Shown: piece after piece, positions 16,943 to 24,839 of the stretch
How the letters are laid out: each line of letters starts with the position of its first letter
Numbering within the stretch: the stretch's first letter is position 1
Assembly: GCA_016718315.1 (NCBI GenBank)
Contig: JADKDV010000003.1
Span: forward strand, 124,001 to 188,000
Direction: 5' to 3'
Length of the DNA: 64,000 nucleotides
From: Candidatus Obscuribacter sp.
Lineage (GTDB): Bacteria > Cyanobacteriota > Vampirovibrionia > Obscuribacterales > Obscuribacteraceae
Program-made: the position numbers and the translations under genes
Notes under the pieces: generated by a model
Told to the model about the DNA's origin: nothing
The model's database searches: none
The model's input: the letters and a program-made list of their open reading frames with translations, nothing else

Positions 16943-18592
16943 ATGCATTCTTTCAATCAAAAAAGGCACACCAGACATAGTCGCCTGGCCAGGGGACAAG
17001 CCATTTCGATGGCGGCCCTTGTCGTCGCTGTGTTTTTTATCGGCATGCTTGGTTGTGTTGGCTTTGAGTTGGGTCGAGTGATGATTGCCCGGGATCAGTT
17101 GCGCACAGCCACTGAGGCTGCTGCCCTTGCTGCTACCGCCGCGTTGACCACCGAAGATACTGGTGACGGTAATCGCTTGCATGACCTGGCTACCCAGGAA
17201 GCGCTGCAAATTTTTAAAGTCAATGATGTCATGTCTGGCGCTCTCACCAATGCCGTCGAGTCAAATGCTCCTAATCCCGGCTCCCGTGAGTGCTTTATAT
17301 CATTCAAATTTTTGGACCCATCTAATAACAATGCTGAAGTACCCAGAGGCGATAAGCGCGGCAGACGTATCCAAATAGCAGCCAATTATGGCTTGCCCAG
17401 TATGTTTGGCTCGATAGTGGGCATCAGCGCTGCCCCTTTTCCTCTTAATGCTGTGGCTACTGGTGGTGCCAATCCGCTTGATGTGAGTATGACTTTTGAC
17501 ATGTCTTCTTCGATGGACTTTGCTACGCCTGTGACTTATGTCCGCCGCACTTGCAATGAAGCTGATCCGGCTGCTACCAATCGCTATCAAATAGCTGTCC
17601 GTGGCGTCCCATTGGAAGGACGCCTTGACCGTGTGCCCACCGCGCAGCTCGGCTGTGCTCTGCCGCCGCAGCAACTAGCTGGTGATTTTAGTGCCGTTAT
17701 GCGTGGACGTACCGAAGCTGGTAGTTGTGGCGGACCTGGTGTTGGTTTCCCTAACCAATATAGCGACCTGGTCGTCAATATCGATGGCAACGATCATTTT
17801 GGCGGTATTTCTGCTGACGGTTTTGACTTCCCCGATCTGACCACGCTTGTTGAAGCCAGTCGCGGCAACCTCGAGAACGCTGGTGTGTTTCAATCTAGCC
17901 GAGCCAATGTCAGCCTCGGTGGTGCTGTGGCTCCCCGAGCCGGTTATCGTGAAAAATATCTGGAGTTGGCGCGCAAACAAGTGCACCCTCTCAACGAAGC
18001 TAAAGAAGCTGCCATTTCGTTTTTCACCATTCTAAATAACAGCACTGATGCCCGCTTTGGTCTGGTTTGCTTTGACCATGAGATTGCTAGCGCGCCGGAC
18101 GGGCATTTTGTCATGCCTCGTGTATCAAACAGTTATCCCCAGGCTGGCACTGAGCAGTTTGACTTTGCTCACTACACTCCAGAGCTGGTTAACACCAATT
18201 TTAATGATATCGTCGGCAAGTTGCCCACGCTCACGGTGAGAGGTGCCACAGCACTATTCAAGGCTTTTAATGCGGCTGGTCAGGATGCCCTGACACTCGG
18301 CAGACCTAACAGCCGCAAAGCTGTCATCCTCTTTACCGATGGCTTTGATACTGTTGATCATGACCCTTCTATTTGTCAGGACACGGCTACGCGTTGCAAA
18401 AACAAGGGCGTGAGACTTTACTGTGTTGGTCTTTCTATCAATCCTTCTGATGTGACAGCCCAGCGCACTGCTTTGACCAATCTATCTGATATGGTTGGTA
18501 ACGGCAGTAAGACTTTTGTAGTGACTGACCCAGATCAGCTCAGAAGTGTATTCAGCAATATCGCCAGAGAGCTTGTGCAACTGGTAGAGTAA
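16943..18592 (+). CDS. TadG-like pilus-assembly protein with von Willebrand A domain (549 aa)
   Basis: An exported, membrane-anchored protein. The N-terminus has the TadE/TadG-type segment RGQAISMAALVVAVFFIGML, one hydrophobic helix, followed by VMIARDQLRTATEAAALAAT, typical of TadG. A von Willebrand A domain occupies the rest, with a MIDAS motif DMSSS (about residue 190) and ILFTDGFDT further on. A large insertion of about 100 residues between the MIDAS and the following helix contains several cysteines (RRTCNEAD, LGCALPPQ, GSCGGPG). The ATG at 16943 follows GAGG. TadE-like genes follow on the same strand, so it is part of a pilus-like or envelope assembly set; no pilin or secretion ATPase is present here. 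Confidence 0.85.
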   Translation: MHSFNQKRHTRHSRLARGQAISMAALVVAVFFIGMLGCVGFELGRVMIARDQLRTATEAAALAATAALTTEDTGDGNRLHDLATQEALQIFKVNDVMSGALTNAVESNAPNPGSRECFISFKFLDPSNNNAEVPRGDKRGRRIQIAANYGLPSMFGSIVGISAAPFPLNAVATGGANPLDVSMTFDMSSSMDFATPVTYVRRTCNEADPAATNRYQIAVRGVPLEGRLDRVPTAQLGCALPPQQLAGDFSAVMRGRTEAGSCGGPGVGFPNQYSDLVVNIDGNDHFGGISADGFDFPDLTTLVEASRGNLENAGVFQSSRANVSLGGAVAPRAGYREKYLELARKQVHPLNEAKEAAISFFTILNNSTDARFGLVCFDHEIASAPDGHFVMPRVSNSYPQAGTEQFDFAHYTPELVNTNFNDIVGKLPTLTVRGATALFKAFNAAGQDALTLGRPNSRKAVILFTDGFDTVDHDPSICQDTATRCKNKGVRLYCVGLSINPSDVTAQRTALTNLSDMVGNGSKTFVVTDPDQLRSVFSNIARELVQLVE

Positions 18593-18706
18593 AGCTCTTG
18601 TGTATTTGGTCCAGGTATCCTGATTCGACGTACTCTTGAGAAACCTGGACACTGGAAATGCAAAAGCACAAAACCACAACTAAAGAGTTGCCGCAAAGGG
18701 TCGCAT

Positions 18707-19198
18707 ATGATCGAAGGACCGCTTGCGATCTGGATGATCTTTGTCTTTCTCTTTATTCCATTTCTCAATCTCGGCATGTCCAGTCTACGCACAGCCTTTT
18801 TAAACACAGCAGTTAAAGAAGCTGTACACCGAGCGGCTCGTTCCAAAACCTATGAGCTAACAGATGCTAATGGTGTCTCAGCCAAAGAGATAGCCAACAC
18901 TGTGGCACGCGATGCCGCCAGCCGTTTTGGTGGACTGACCGTATCTGCAGTCAGAACAGCCATCATCGCTACCGATATTAATTCAGGCTCGGTGGTGCGC
19001 TCTGCTGATAAGCTGGCTACTGCTGCTGACACCACCAAAAATCTCTATCAACTAGAGGTGAGAGCGACTGCTCAAGTAGATCCGTTCTTTGCTTTCAATT
19101 TACCTTTTCTTGGTCCCATTCCTGGTTTGACAGCGCCTTTTCCCCTTGAGGTTGCGGCAACTGAGATGGTTGAAGATCCTGATGGATTAAACAAATAA
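18707..19198 (+). CDS. TadE-like pseudopilin/assembly protein (163 aa)
   Basis: A small protein with one N-terminal membrane helix (about residues 6-24, LAIWMIFVFLFIPFLNLG) and an outer domain, the layout of TadE-family minor pilins, which normally have 'E' soon after the prepilin-like segment (here MIEGPLA). The conserved helix after the membrane segment (AFLNTAVKEAVHRAARS) also fits. The ATG at 18707 has AAAGGG 6 bases upstream. The N-terminus could be longer: an ATG at 18658 in another frame would give a basic leader if one base were shifted. It is 115 bp downstream of the TadG-like gene and 13 bp ahead of a second TadE-like gene. Confidence 0.75.
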   Translation: MIEGPLAIWMIFVFLFIPFLNLGMSSLRTAFLNTAVKEAVHRAARSKTYELTDANGVSAKEIANTVARDAASRFGGLTVSAVRTAIIATDINSGSVVRSADKLATAADTTKNLYQLEVRATAQVDPFFAFNLPFLGPIPGLTAPFPLEVAATEMVEDPDGLNK

Positions 19199-19211
19199 GT
19201 TGAGGCTACAA

Positions 19212-19682
19212 ATGTCGTTTGTCCGCTCCAGATACAGGACCACTAAGCGTCAGCACGGCTCAGCCATGCTTGAGCTGGCTTTTAGTACGATGCTGATTTG
19301 TATGATGGCGCTATTGCCCTTGATATTGAGTGGCTTTACTCTGTTACGGCAATCTCGACCGCACCGCGCGTGATGCTACCCGTGCTGCCGCTCAGGCTCT
19401 AATCGGGAGGAAGCACAAAGTTAGCACCGCTGCCATGCGCACTTTGCCATGCCCGAGATGATCGTATCTCACCGCAGGTAATAGAATTTCGCTACAATGA
19501 TTTTAACGGAGTACCTCCAGCCGGTCAGAGTCCTTTTGTCACTTTAGCTTTGCAAAGCCGAGTCAAAGTACCTGCTCCGATATTTTTGTTTGGTGCAGAT
19601 ATTCCATCCAGTCCGGTTTTATTACGCGCGTTATACCTTTCCGATTGTGCGTCTCGGTATCGATAATGTATTGCCGCCTTAA
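19212..19682 (+). pseudogene. Second TadE-like gene, with three apparent frameshifts
   Basis: The start MSFVRSRYRTTKRQHGSAML followed by ELAFSTMLICMMALLPL is a typical TadE N-terminus, but the frame closes at 19371. The expected continuation YGNLDRTARDATRAAAQAL lies in the +1 frame from 19345, then RISPQVIEFRYNDF in a third frame from about 19460, then YARYTFPIVRLGIDNVLPP back in the first frame from 19623 to the TAA at 19680. Each change is equivalent to one extra base (likely near 19344, 19405 and 19616), and three together restore the frame. The protein would be about 155 aa. Either the gene is decayed or the assembly is poor here. Confidence 0.75.
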
Positions 19683-19723
19683 TCGCCGAGGGAGAAATCA
19701 TCAAAAATGCTACAGCAATCAAA

Positions 19724-20431
19724 GTGTTTTTGCTAACTGGCTTAATTGCTGGCTCTCCGGTGATTGCTGCGCCGACCCAACAGTCAAAAGCAGCCTTAAG
19801 ACAAGCAGATCTCTTAATTGCCAAAAACAATTATCGCCAGGCAATTGAGCAATTAAATTGGGCTATCAGAGCCGATCCTAGTTCAGCCGAAGCCTACTGC
19901 AAAAGAGGCAGGGCCTATTTTTTGCTGGAAGAAATTGACGACAGTGTGCGTGACCTGGACCGAGCCATAAAGCTCAAGCCATCTCTTGCTGAGGCGCATT
20001 TTGAGAGGGCCAGGGTTTTTGGTGAAGTCGGTCAGGTAGCTATTGCTTTAAAACAATCGGACAAAGCCATTGCCTTAGCCGGTAAAGCTACTCCTTATAC
20101 CTGGTACCAGGATAGAGCGGCCTGGTTTATGCAGCAAGGTGAGATTGCAAGCGCATTGCTGGCTTATGACAAGGCTTTGCTAATCAATCCCAGTGATAGC
20201 TGGCTGCATTATTTTAGAGCCGCAGCTTATTTTAAGGTGGCTCGGTATAAAGATGCCCTGATGGACTTAAGTAAAATCAGCAGTGCCGATACTGGTGTCC
20301 TGGCACGGGTACTGGATTTGCGCGCCAGCTGTTATGACAAGCTGGGACAGCCGGATTTGGCTAAGACTGCACGCAAAGCTGCTGAAGCCAATGTCAAAAG
20401 GCAGCTCATTGACATTGAACCGGAGAAATGA
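19724..20431 (+). CDS. Secreted TPR-repeat protein (235 aa as read)
   Basis: An exported tetratricopeptide protein. A signal sequence (VFLLTGLIAGSPVIAAP) precedes about five TPR units; clear ones are NYRQAIEQLNWAIRADPSSA, DSVRDLDRAIKLKPSLAEAH and ASALLAYDKALLINPSD. As read it must start at GTG 19724, inside the signal sequence. A more natural start is the ATG at 19707, preceded by GAGGGAG, giving MLQQSK- then VFLLTG; this requires one more A in the AAA at 19721-19723. It follows the TadE-like genes closely (42 bp), so it may belong to the same unit. TPR proteins of this kind often serve as assembly chaperones. Confidence 0.75.
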   Translation: MFLLTGLIAGSPVIAAPTQQSKAALRQADLLIAKNNYRQAIEQLNWAIRADPSSAEAYCKRGRAYFLLEEIDDSVRDLDRAIKLKPSLAEAHFERARVFGEVGQVAIALKQSDKAIALAGKATPYTWYQDRAAWFMQQGEIASALLAYDKALLINPSDSWLHYFRAAAYFKVARYKDALMDLSKISSADTGVLARVLDLRASCYDKLGQPDLAKTARKAAEANVKRQLIDIEPEK

Positions 20432-20496
20432 GTTGTTAGGCTTGAATAAATGATTGATTTGCCGCTTGAGGCATTGGTGTTTACAACGAATATATT

Positions 20497-20509
20497 TTGT
20501 AGTCTACAA
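20497..20509. promoter_or_regulatory. Small palindrome upstream of the retropepsin-like gene
   Basis: TTGTAG-T-CTACAA is a perfect 6+1+6 inverted repeat ending 7 bp before the ATG at 20517. It overlaps the region where a ribosome site would be and follows a TATATT (20491-20496). It could be an operator or a translation-controlling hairpin. Confidence 0.35.
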
Positions 20510-20516
20510 TTAGATT

Positions 20517-21788
20517 ATGCAAACAGGTCATATTAAAAGTTATCTGGCGGCACTTACACTGCTCTGGTGTGTCGCTATGCCTGCCTGGGCGCAAACGGGA
20601 GTCGATAATAGACCGGGTATCATCATGGAGATACCGGCAATCCCGGGGGAGTACGCTACTCCCTATGTGATGGCTGGATTGCAACAGCTCAAAGCCGAAA
20701 TGTATAAAGAGTCGCTGGCCTATTTTGAGGGTGCCATTAAGCAGGACCGCGCAAACTCATATGCCTATTATCTTAGTGCTGTGGCACTGGCAAAAATGGC
20801 TGATAGAGAGCGCTGTAATGCCTACCTCAATCTAACCGTTAAATATTTTCCCAGGACCGAGCCGGGGCGCTGTGCTAAACAGCTTTTAGCATCTTTTAAA
20901 TCACTTGCGGATAGAGAGCAAGCGCGCACTGGTTGGGCGGGAGTGGGGTCTTTGCCCAAAGAAACCTGGATCCCCTATACACGCAGCGGCAATGCCATGA
21001 TGGTCACTGGTACTGTCAATGGTGCAGATGTAAAAATGATTTTTGATACGGGAGCTGAGAGTTGTGTCTTTACTCCAGCGACGTTGCGTCGTCTCGGCAT
21101 TGCCGTGCCCACTGGTGCTCCTGATACTCAGATAATGGGAGTGGGTAAGTCAACGTCGATACCGGCCTGGATTATCAGGGTAAATCTCAAAGTCGGTCGC
21201 ATGCAAAAAGATAACTTCCCCATTACTGTAGCTGATATGCCAGTGCTTCATCCGCTATTGGGGCAGCAGTTTTTTAAGGATTTTACTTATAGTGTCGATT
21301 CATCTAACAGCACTATCAGTTTTGTGCATAAAAAGGACTCTGGCGCATCTATAGCCACTGTACAGCCTGCCGCTCCACCTCTAACAGTCAATAGCAGTGG
21401 CAAATATGTTTATACTGTGCCCTTCAAAAAACAAGGCGACTCCACTATGGTCTCTGTGGTGGTTAATGGTAAGCCAGCCCAGATGGTCTTTGACACAGGT
21501 GCTTACAAGACACTGTTTAGTGAGTCTCTGGCGCGCGATCTCAATATCAATGTGGTGCGCCGCCGCTCCGAGGTTTTAAGTGGAGTAGGGGGCACTATAG
21601 CTGCCGATCTGGCAGTGCTTAGTAGTATCAAACTTGGTGCCATTGTCAAAAACGGCATGTCAGTGATAGTTACAGACAAAATTGATAGAGACTGCAGTCT
21701 GCTTGGTCAGGACTTTTTGCAGGGCTGGCACTATGACATAGACAATCAAGCGCAGGTGATTAGATTTACCAAAGCGCAGTCAGACTAG
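20517..21788 (+). CDS. Secreted protein with TPR-like region and two retropepsin-like aspartic protease domains (423 aa)
   Basis: A signal peptide (about 1-26, cut near PAWAQT) is followed by a short TPR-like helical region (ESLAYFEGAIKQDRANSYAY). Two retroviral-type aspartyl protease domains come next. The first has VKMIFDTGAESCVFTPATL near residue 180, the second AQMVFDTGAYKTLFSESLA near residue 325; each has a flap-like stretch and an ending like LLGQQFFKDF / LLGQDFLQGW. DTGA is the catalytic motif. Retropepsins work as homodimers, so two copies in one chain could form an internal dimer like pepsin. The product probably acts in the periplasm or outside the cell. It overlaps the convergent esterase gene by 4 bp. 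Confidence 0.85.
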   Translation: MQTGHIKSYLAALTLLWCVAMPAWAQTGVDNRPGIIMEIPAIPGEYATPYVMAGLQQLKAEMYKESLAYFEGAIKQDRANSYAYYLSAVALAKMADRERCNAYLNLTVKYFPRTEPGRCAKQLLASFKSLADREQARTGWAGVGSLPKETWIPYTRSGNAMMVTGTVNGADVKMIFDTGAESCVFTPATLRRLGIAVPTGAPDTQIMGVGKSTSIPAWIIRVNLKVGRMQKDNFPITVADMPVLHPLLGQQFFKDFTYSVDSSNSTISFVHKKDSGASIATVQPAAPPLTVNSSGKYVYTVPFKKQGDSTMVSVVVNGKPAQMVFDTGAYKTLFSESLARDLNINVVRRRSEVLSGVGGTIAADLAVLSSIKLGAIVKNGMSVIVTDKIDRDCSLLGQDFLQGWHYDIDNQAQVIRFTKAQSD

Positions 21789-22693
21789 TCTGGCAGGCTA
21801 AAATTACGCTGACCGTCCACTAGAGTGGCTTTAAAAAAATCTACAGCACGCTTCATTTGATTGTCATCGCCAAACATATGACCGCCGCCTTTGACTACTT
21901 TTAATTCGACTGGCACACCTGCTTGTTTGAGCCGATCATATAACTCCTGGCTCTGGGCAAAAGGCACTACATCATCGATATCGCCGTGCACTAACAAAAA
22001 TGGTGGATCGTCTTTGCTTATATGATTGACCGGGCTGGCGTCGGCTGCCAGTGCCGGTTTGTCCACCGGTAAGCCGCCCAAAAATTTAGCCACAGGTCCC
22101 TGGGGATCGTCAAAATCCAGTTTTGTTTTGCTGCCAGCCTGAGCGCTGACTGAGGACAAATCACTAACTCCGCACCAGTCGAGGACGGCCTGAACACTAT
22201 TGTCGCCATCTTTGTCGGTGGTGCTACCTGTAGTGCCAACTAGTGCTGCTAAATGACCGCCAGCCGAGATACCCCATACGCCTATGCGAGCTGGGTTTAT
22301 ACCGTGTTCGCTGGCATGTTGGCGCAGATAAACAATAGCTTTTTTGACATCATCAATTTGGGCTGGATAGGTGGCTTCTGTACTGAGTCGATAATTAATT
22401 GAGGCAGCAGCAAAGCCTTGTTGTGTCAAAAAGTAGCATGGACCGTTTTCTTTAGAGCCTTCAATCCAGGCACCGCCATGGATAAAGACAATCAGAGGCA
22501 GAGGCTTTTTGGCATCTCTGGGAGTGGGCAAGTATAGGTCTAGAGTCTGGGCGGCATTAGTGCCACCAGTGTAGTTGAGATCTTTGATAATACGCACCGA
22601 GCCCGGGCTTTCATCATCGTGACCTTTAGTGACCAGCGGGATGGCGACAATGAGACAAAAGATAAAAACGATCAGTAAGTTTTTTACTTTCAT
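21785..22693 (-). CDS. Secreted alpha/beta-hydrolase, esterase/BD-FAE type (302 aa)
   Basis: An exported serine hydrolase. A signal peptide/anchor (MKVKNLLIVFIFCLIVAIPL) is followed by the alpha/beta fold: oxyanion loop IVFIHGGAW, nucleophile elbow GVWGISAGGHLAAL (GxSxG), acid segment HGDIDDVVPF and histidine GGGHMFG. The pattern is that of the BD-FAE/esterase-lipase family acting on short acyl or feruloyl esters. The exact substrate is unknown. Its ATG overlaps the TGA of the upstream Ser/Thr kinase gene (ATGA), so kinase and esterase are made together. Confidence 0.88.
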   Translation of the reverse strand: MKVKNLLIVFIFCLIVAIPLVTKGHDDESPGSVRIIKDLNYTGGTNAAQTLDLYLPTPRDAKKPLPLIVFIHGGAWIEGSKENGPCYFLTQQGFAAASINYRLSTEATYPAQIDDVKKAIVYLRQHASEHGINPARIGVWGISAGGHLAALVGTTGSTTDKDGDNSVQAVLDWCGVSDLSSVSAQAGSKTKLDFDDPQGPVAKFLGGLPVDKPALAADASPVNHISKDDPPFLLVHGDIDDVVPFAQSQELYDRLKQAGVPVELKVVKGGGHMFGDDNQMKRAVDFFKATLVDGQRNFSLPD

Positions 22694-23565
22694 CAGTCTC
22701 TATAATTTTCCAGTTCGATAAAGAGTTCTTTCATCGACTGGTGTCTGTCCTGCGGATGCTTTTTAAGCGCTTTTAAAATTGTGCGTTGCAGTTTAAACGG
22801 GATTTTGACGGTGGGGCAGACCACGCCAAAGTCCGGCGGTTGGTCGGTGATATGACGGGCCATTGTATCGGCTGATGTCGAGCCTAAGATGGGCAATTTG
22901 CCTGTAATGGTGTGGTACATCAGCACGCCCATGCAATAAATATCTGAGCGCGGATCGAGTCTATCACCCATCACTTGCTCGGGGCTCATATAGGCAGGAG
23001 TGCCCAGCACCTGACCATCCATAGTCAGTTTTTTAGCGTTACTCTTGGGTTCGTTGACGTATTTAGCAATGCCAAAGTCCACCAGTTTGACAAACTCAGG
23101 ACTCCAGGATGTCTTAAGTAAGACTACGTTTTCGGGTTTGATGTCGCGGTGCAATATGCCTTTGGCATGAGCATGCTCCATAGCGCTGCACATCTGGCTA
23201 AATATCGCTACAGCGCGCTCCACTGGCAGGCGCTGATGGCGGTTTAAAACGTCTTTGAGGTTGATACCCTCAACAAAGTCCATGACAAGGTAAGGAGTAC
23301 TATTTGCCGAAATACCGAAATCATAAACAGTGACAATATTGGGGTGGCTCATTGAGCTGGCCGCTTGCGCTTCTCTTTGAAACCGGAGAAAGTTGGTCTC
23401 GTCCTTGTTGACATCGACTTCGCCAAAGAGAATTTTAACCGCGACAGTCTTATCCATCACCAGATGATGCGCTTTATAGACCACTCCAAGAGCGCCCCTG
23501 CCCACTTCTGAGATGATTTCGTAGCGGTCTGCCAGTACAACTCCCACAAGAGAGTCCTTAGCCAT
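22693..23565 (-). CDS. Soluble Hanks-type Ser/Thr protein kinase (290 aa)
   Basis: A cytosolic kinase with a complete catalytic domain: glycine loop GRGALGVVYKA (A replaces the usual G of GGMG), ATP lysine in VAVKILFG, catalytic loop HRDIKPENV, DFGIAK, and activation-segment SPEQV. It ends at the C-lobe (RHQSMKELFIELENY) with no membrane helix or sensor domain, unlike the four kinases at 37-45.5 kb. The ATG follows GAGG. It is co-translated with the secreted esterase, and no phosphatase lies nearby. Substrate unknown. Confidence 0.92.
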   Translation of the reverse strand: MAKDSLVGVVLADRYEIISEVGRGALGVVYKAHHLVMDKTVAVKILFGEVDVNKDETNFLRFQREAQAASSMSHPNIVTVYDFGISANSTPYLVMDFVEGINLKDVLNRHQRLPVERAVAIFSQMCSAMEHAHAKGILHRDIKPENVVLLKTSWSPEFVKLVDFGIAKYVNEPKSNAKKLTMDGQVLGTPAYMSPEQVMGDRLDPRSDIYCMGVLMYHTITGKLPILGSTSADTMARHITDQPPDFGVVCPTVKIPFKLQRTILKALKKHPQDRHQSMKELFIELENYRD

Positions 23566-23810
23566 TTACCTAACCTCAGGCGCCTTCACTCTGACAGATA
23601 GATTTTAAACCCTTGGGCTATGGCTTAATGTAATAAATTGATTAGGTCTAACCTCAAATGGCCGCCAGTGGGCATTTTGAGCGTTTTTTTGATAATTGGT
23701 ACCGCAAATGATACCGATAATTAGCTGGACCATTTAAGTGGCGATGAGTAAGGCGCCTGCATTGGGGGTAAAGTAAGTAAGTAATAGGGGCAACAATCAA
23801 AAGAGGTTCC

Positions 23811-24266
23811 ATGAATCTTCCTAATCCCGAATCCAAGCCAGATCCCCAGAAGGATGGCGGTCCGCCAGTGATTTCGTTTGGCAAGACGACTATTTTTGAC
23901 AAGCCTGTGGATACCAATGTTGCTACAGCCGCTTGTTACGTACCAATTCCGCCGCTTAACATCGTAGCTGCTGTGCTGGTCTTTATGTCCCCATCGGACA
24001 ATAACCGCTACGCCCGCTTTCATGCCGTGCAGTCGGGCTTGCTTGGTATTGGGCTTTTAGTTGTCACCGGTATCCTAAATGCTGTGACTGGCACTCTTGC
24101 CATGATTCCTTTGATTAATTTGCTGGCTGGCATTGTCGGTCTTGTTTCGCTTTTGCTTTACATCGGCTATTTTGCATTTAGTGCAAAACTGGCCTACGAT
24201 TGCTATCGGGGGCAAAATACAAGGTTGCCTTATCTGGCCGCTTTTGCCGATGAGTTTAGTAAGTAG
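23811..24266 (+). CDS. DUF4870-like small membrane protein (151 aa)
   Basis: A soluble, proline-rich N-terminus (about 45 residues) precedes three to four membrane helices. The sequence resembles DUF4870/Tic20-like proteins, with ATAACYVPIPPLNIVAAVLV, then RYARFHAVQSGLLGI (the 'R.HA.Q' loop is the family signature) and a final long hydrophobic pair. Function is not established for the family. AGAGG lies just before the ATG. A small gene follows 48 bp downstream on the same strand. Confidence 0.8.
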   Translation: MNLPNPESKPDPQKDGGPPVISFGKTTIFDKPVDTNVATAACYVPIPPLNIVAAVLVFMSPSDNNRYARFHAVQSGLLGIGLLVVTGILNAVTGTLAMIPLINLLAGIVGLVSLLLYIGYFAFSAKLAYDCYRGQNTRLPYLAAFADEFSK

Positions 24267-24314
24267 TCACTGCCGGTAGTGGCATAGTCTTTATATAGTA
24301 AAGGAAAAATCCTT

Positions 24315-24683
24315 ATGGACAGTGTCAAGAAAATTTTTGACAACAATAAAGTTAAAGTACTGGCGGGTGATCTCCCTGCTGGTGAGTGGGAATTTAAGGA
24401 AGGTGTGCTCTGGGGCGGCTTTGACCAGGTCAATATCACCAGCGATCTCAAGCAAATTGATGTAAAAACCGAGGAGTCAGCTAAAAACATAGCTCAAACT
24501 TTGGGCTGGGCAATTGCCGGCAATATCGTCCTTGGTCCCCTGGGACTTTTAGCGGGAGCTGCTATGGGCGGCAATCGCAAAAATATTCTGGCCATGTGCG
24601 AGCTCAAAGACGGGCGCAAGTTTATGGCTTCGATGGACTCCAAGATCTTTCAACAGATGCTTGCCTGCACTATGGCTAAATAA
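24315..24683 (+). CDS. Hypothetical protein with glycine-rich helix (122 aa)
   Basis: No family is recognised. The protein has a beta-rich N-terminus (VLAGDLPAGEWEFKEG), a glycine-zipper-like hydrophobic segment (GWAIAGNIVLGPLGLLAGAA) at about residues 63-85, and a beta-rich end (CELKDGRKFMASMDSKIF). The last part resembles the end of small soluble domains paired with SHOCT or bPH modules, but this is weak. Its ribosome site AAGGA (24301-24305) pairs perfectly with TCCTT (24310-24314) immediately before the ATG, so translation may be damped. Confidence 0.7.
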   Translation: MDSVKKIFDNNKVKVLAGDLPAGEWEFKEGVLWGGFDQVNITSDLKQIDVKTEESAKNIAQTLGWAIAGNIVLGPLGLLAGAAMGGNRKNILAMCELKDGRKFMASMDSKIFQQMLACTMAK

Positions 24684-24783
24684 GATCCAACAATTAAGAA
24701 AAGTAAGGTCGGATCGATGCACATAAGTCAGACCGGTGGCGATATGTCCACTTTGTAAGTCCCTTCTCACTTTTGAGCAGTGT

Positions 24784-24806
24784 CTAAGGGCGCCATAGTC
24801 CCTTAG
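24784..24806 (+). promoter_or_regulatory. Hairpin upstream of fabH
   Basis: CTAAGGG (24784-24790) and CCCTTAG (24800-24806) form a perfect 7-bp stem with a 9-base loop. It lies 33 bp before the likely FabH start, with no T-run after it, so it is more likely a leader structure or operator than a terminator. Confidence 0.4.
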
Positions 24807-24839
24807 AATAGTCGCACCCATAAAATACTGGAGTTCATT

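Noticed and set aside
24717..24758. A 13-codon frame (MHISQTGG...) with AAGG upstream of fabH, possible leader peptide
   Set aside because: Too short to support, no repeated codons of a regulatory amino acid and no attenuator-like T-run after the hairpin.
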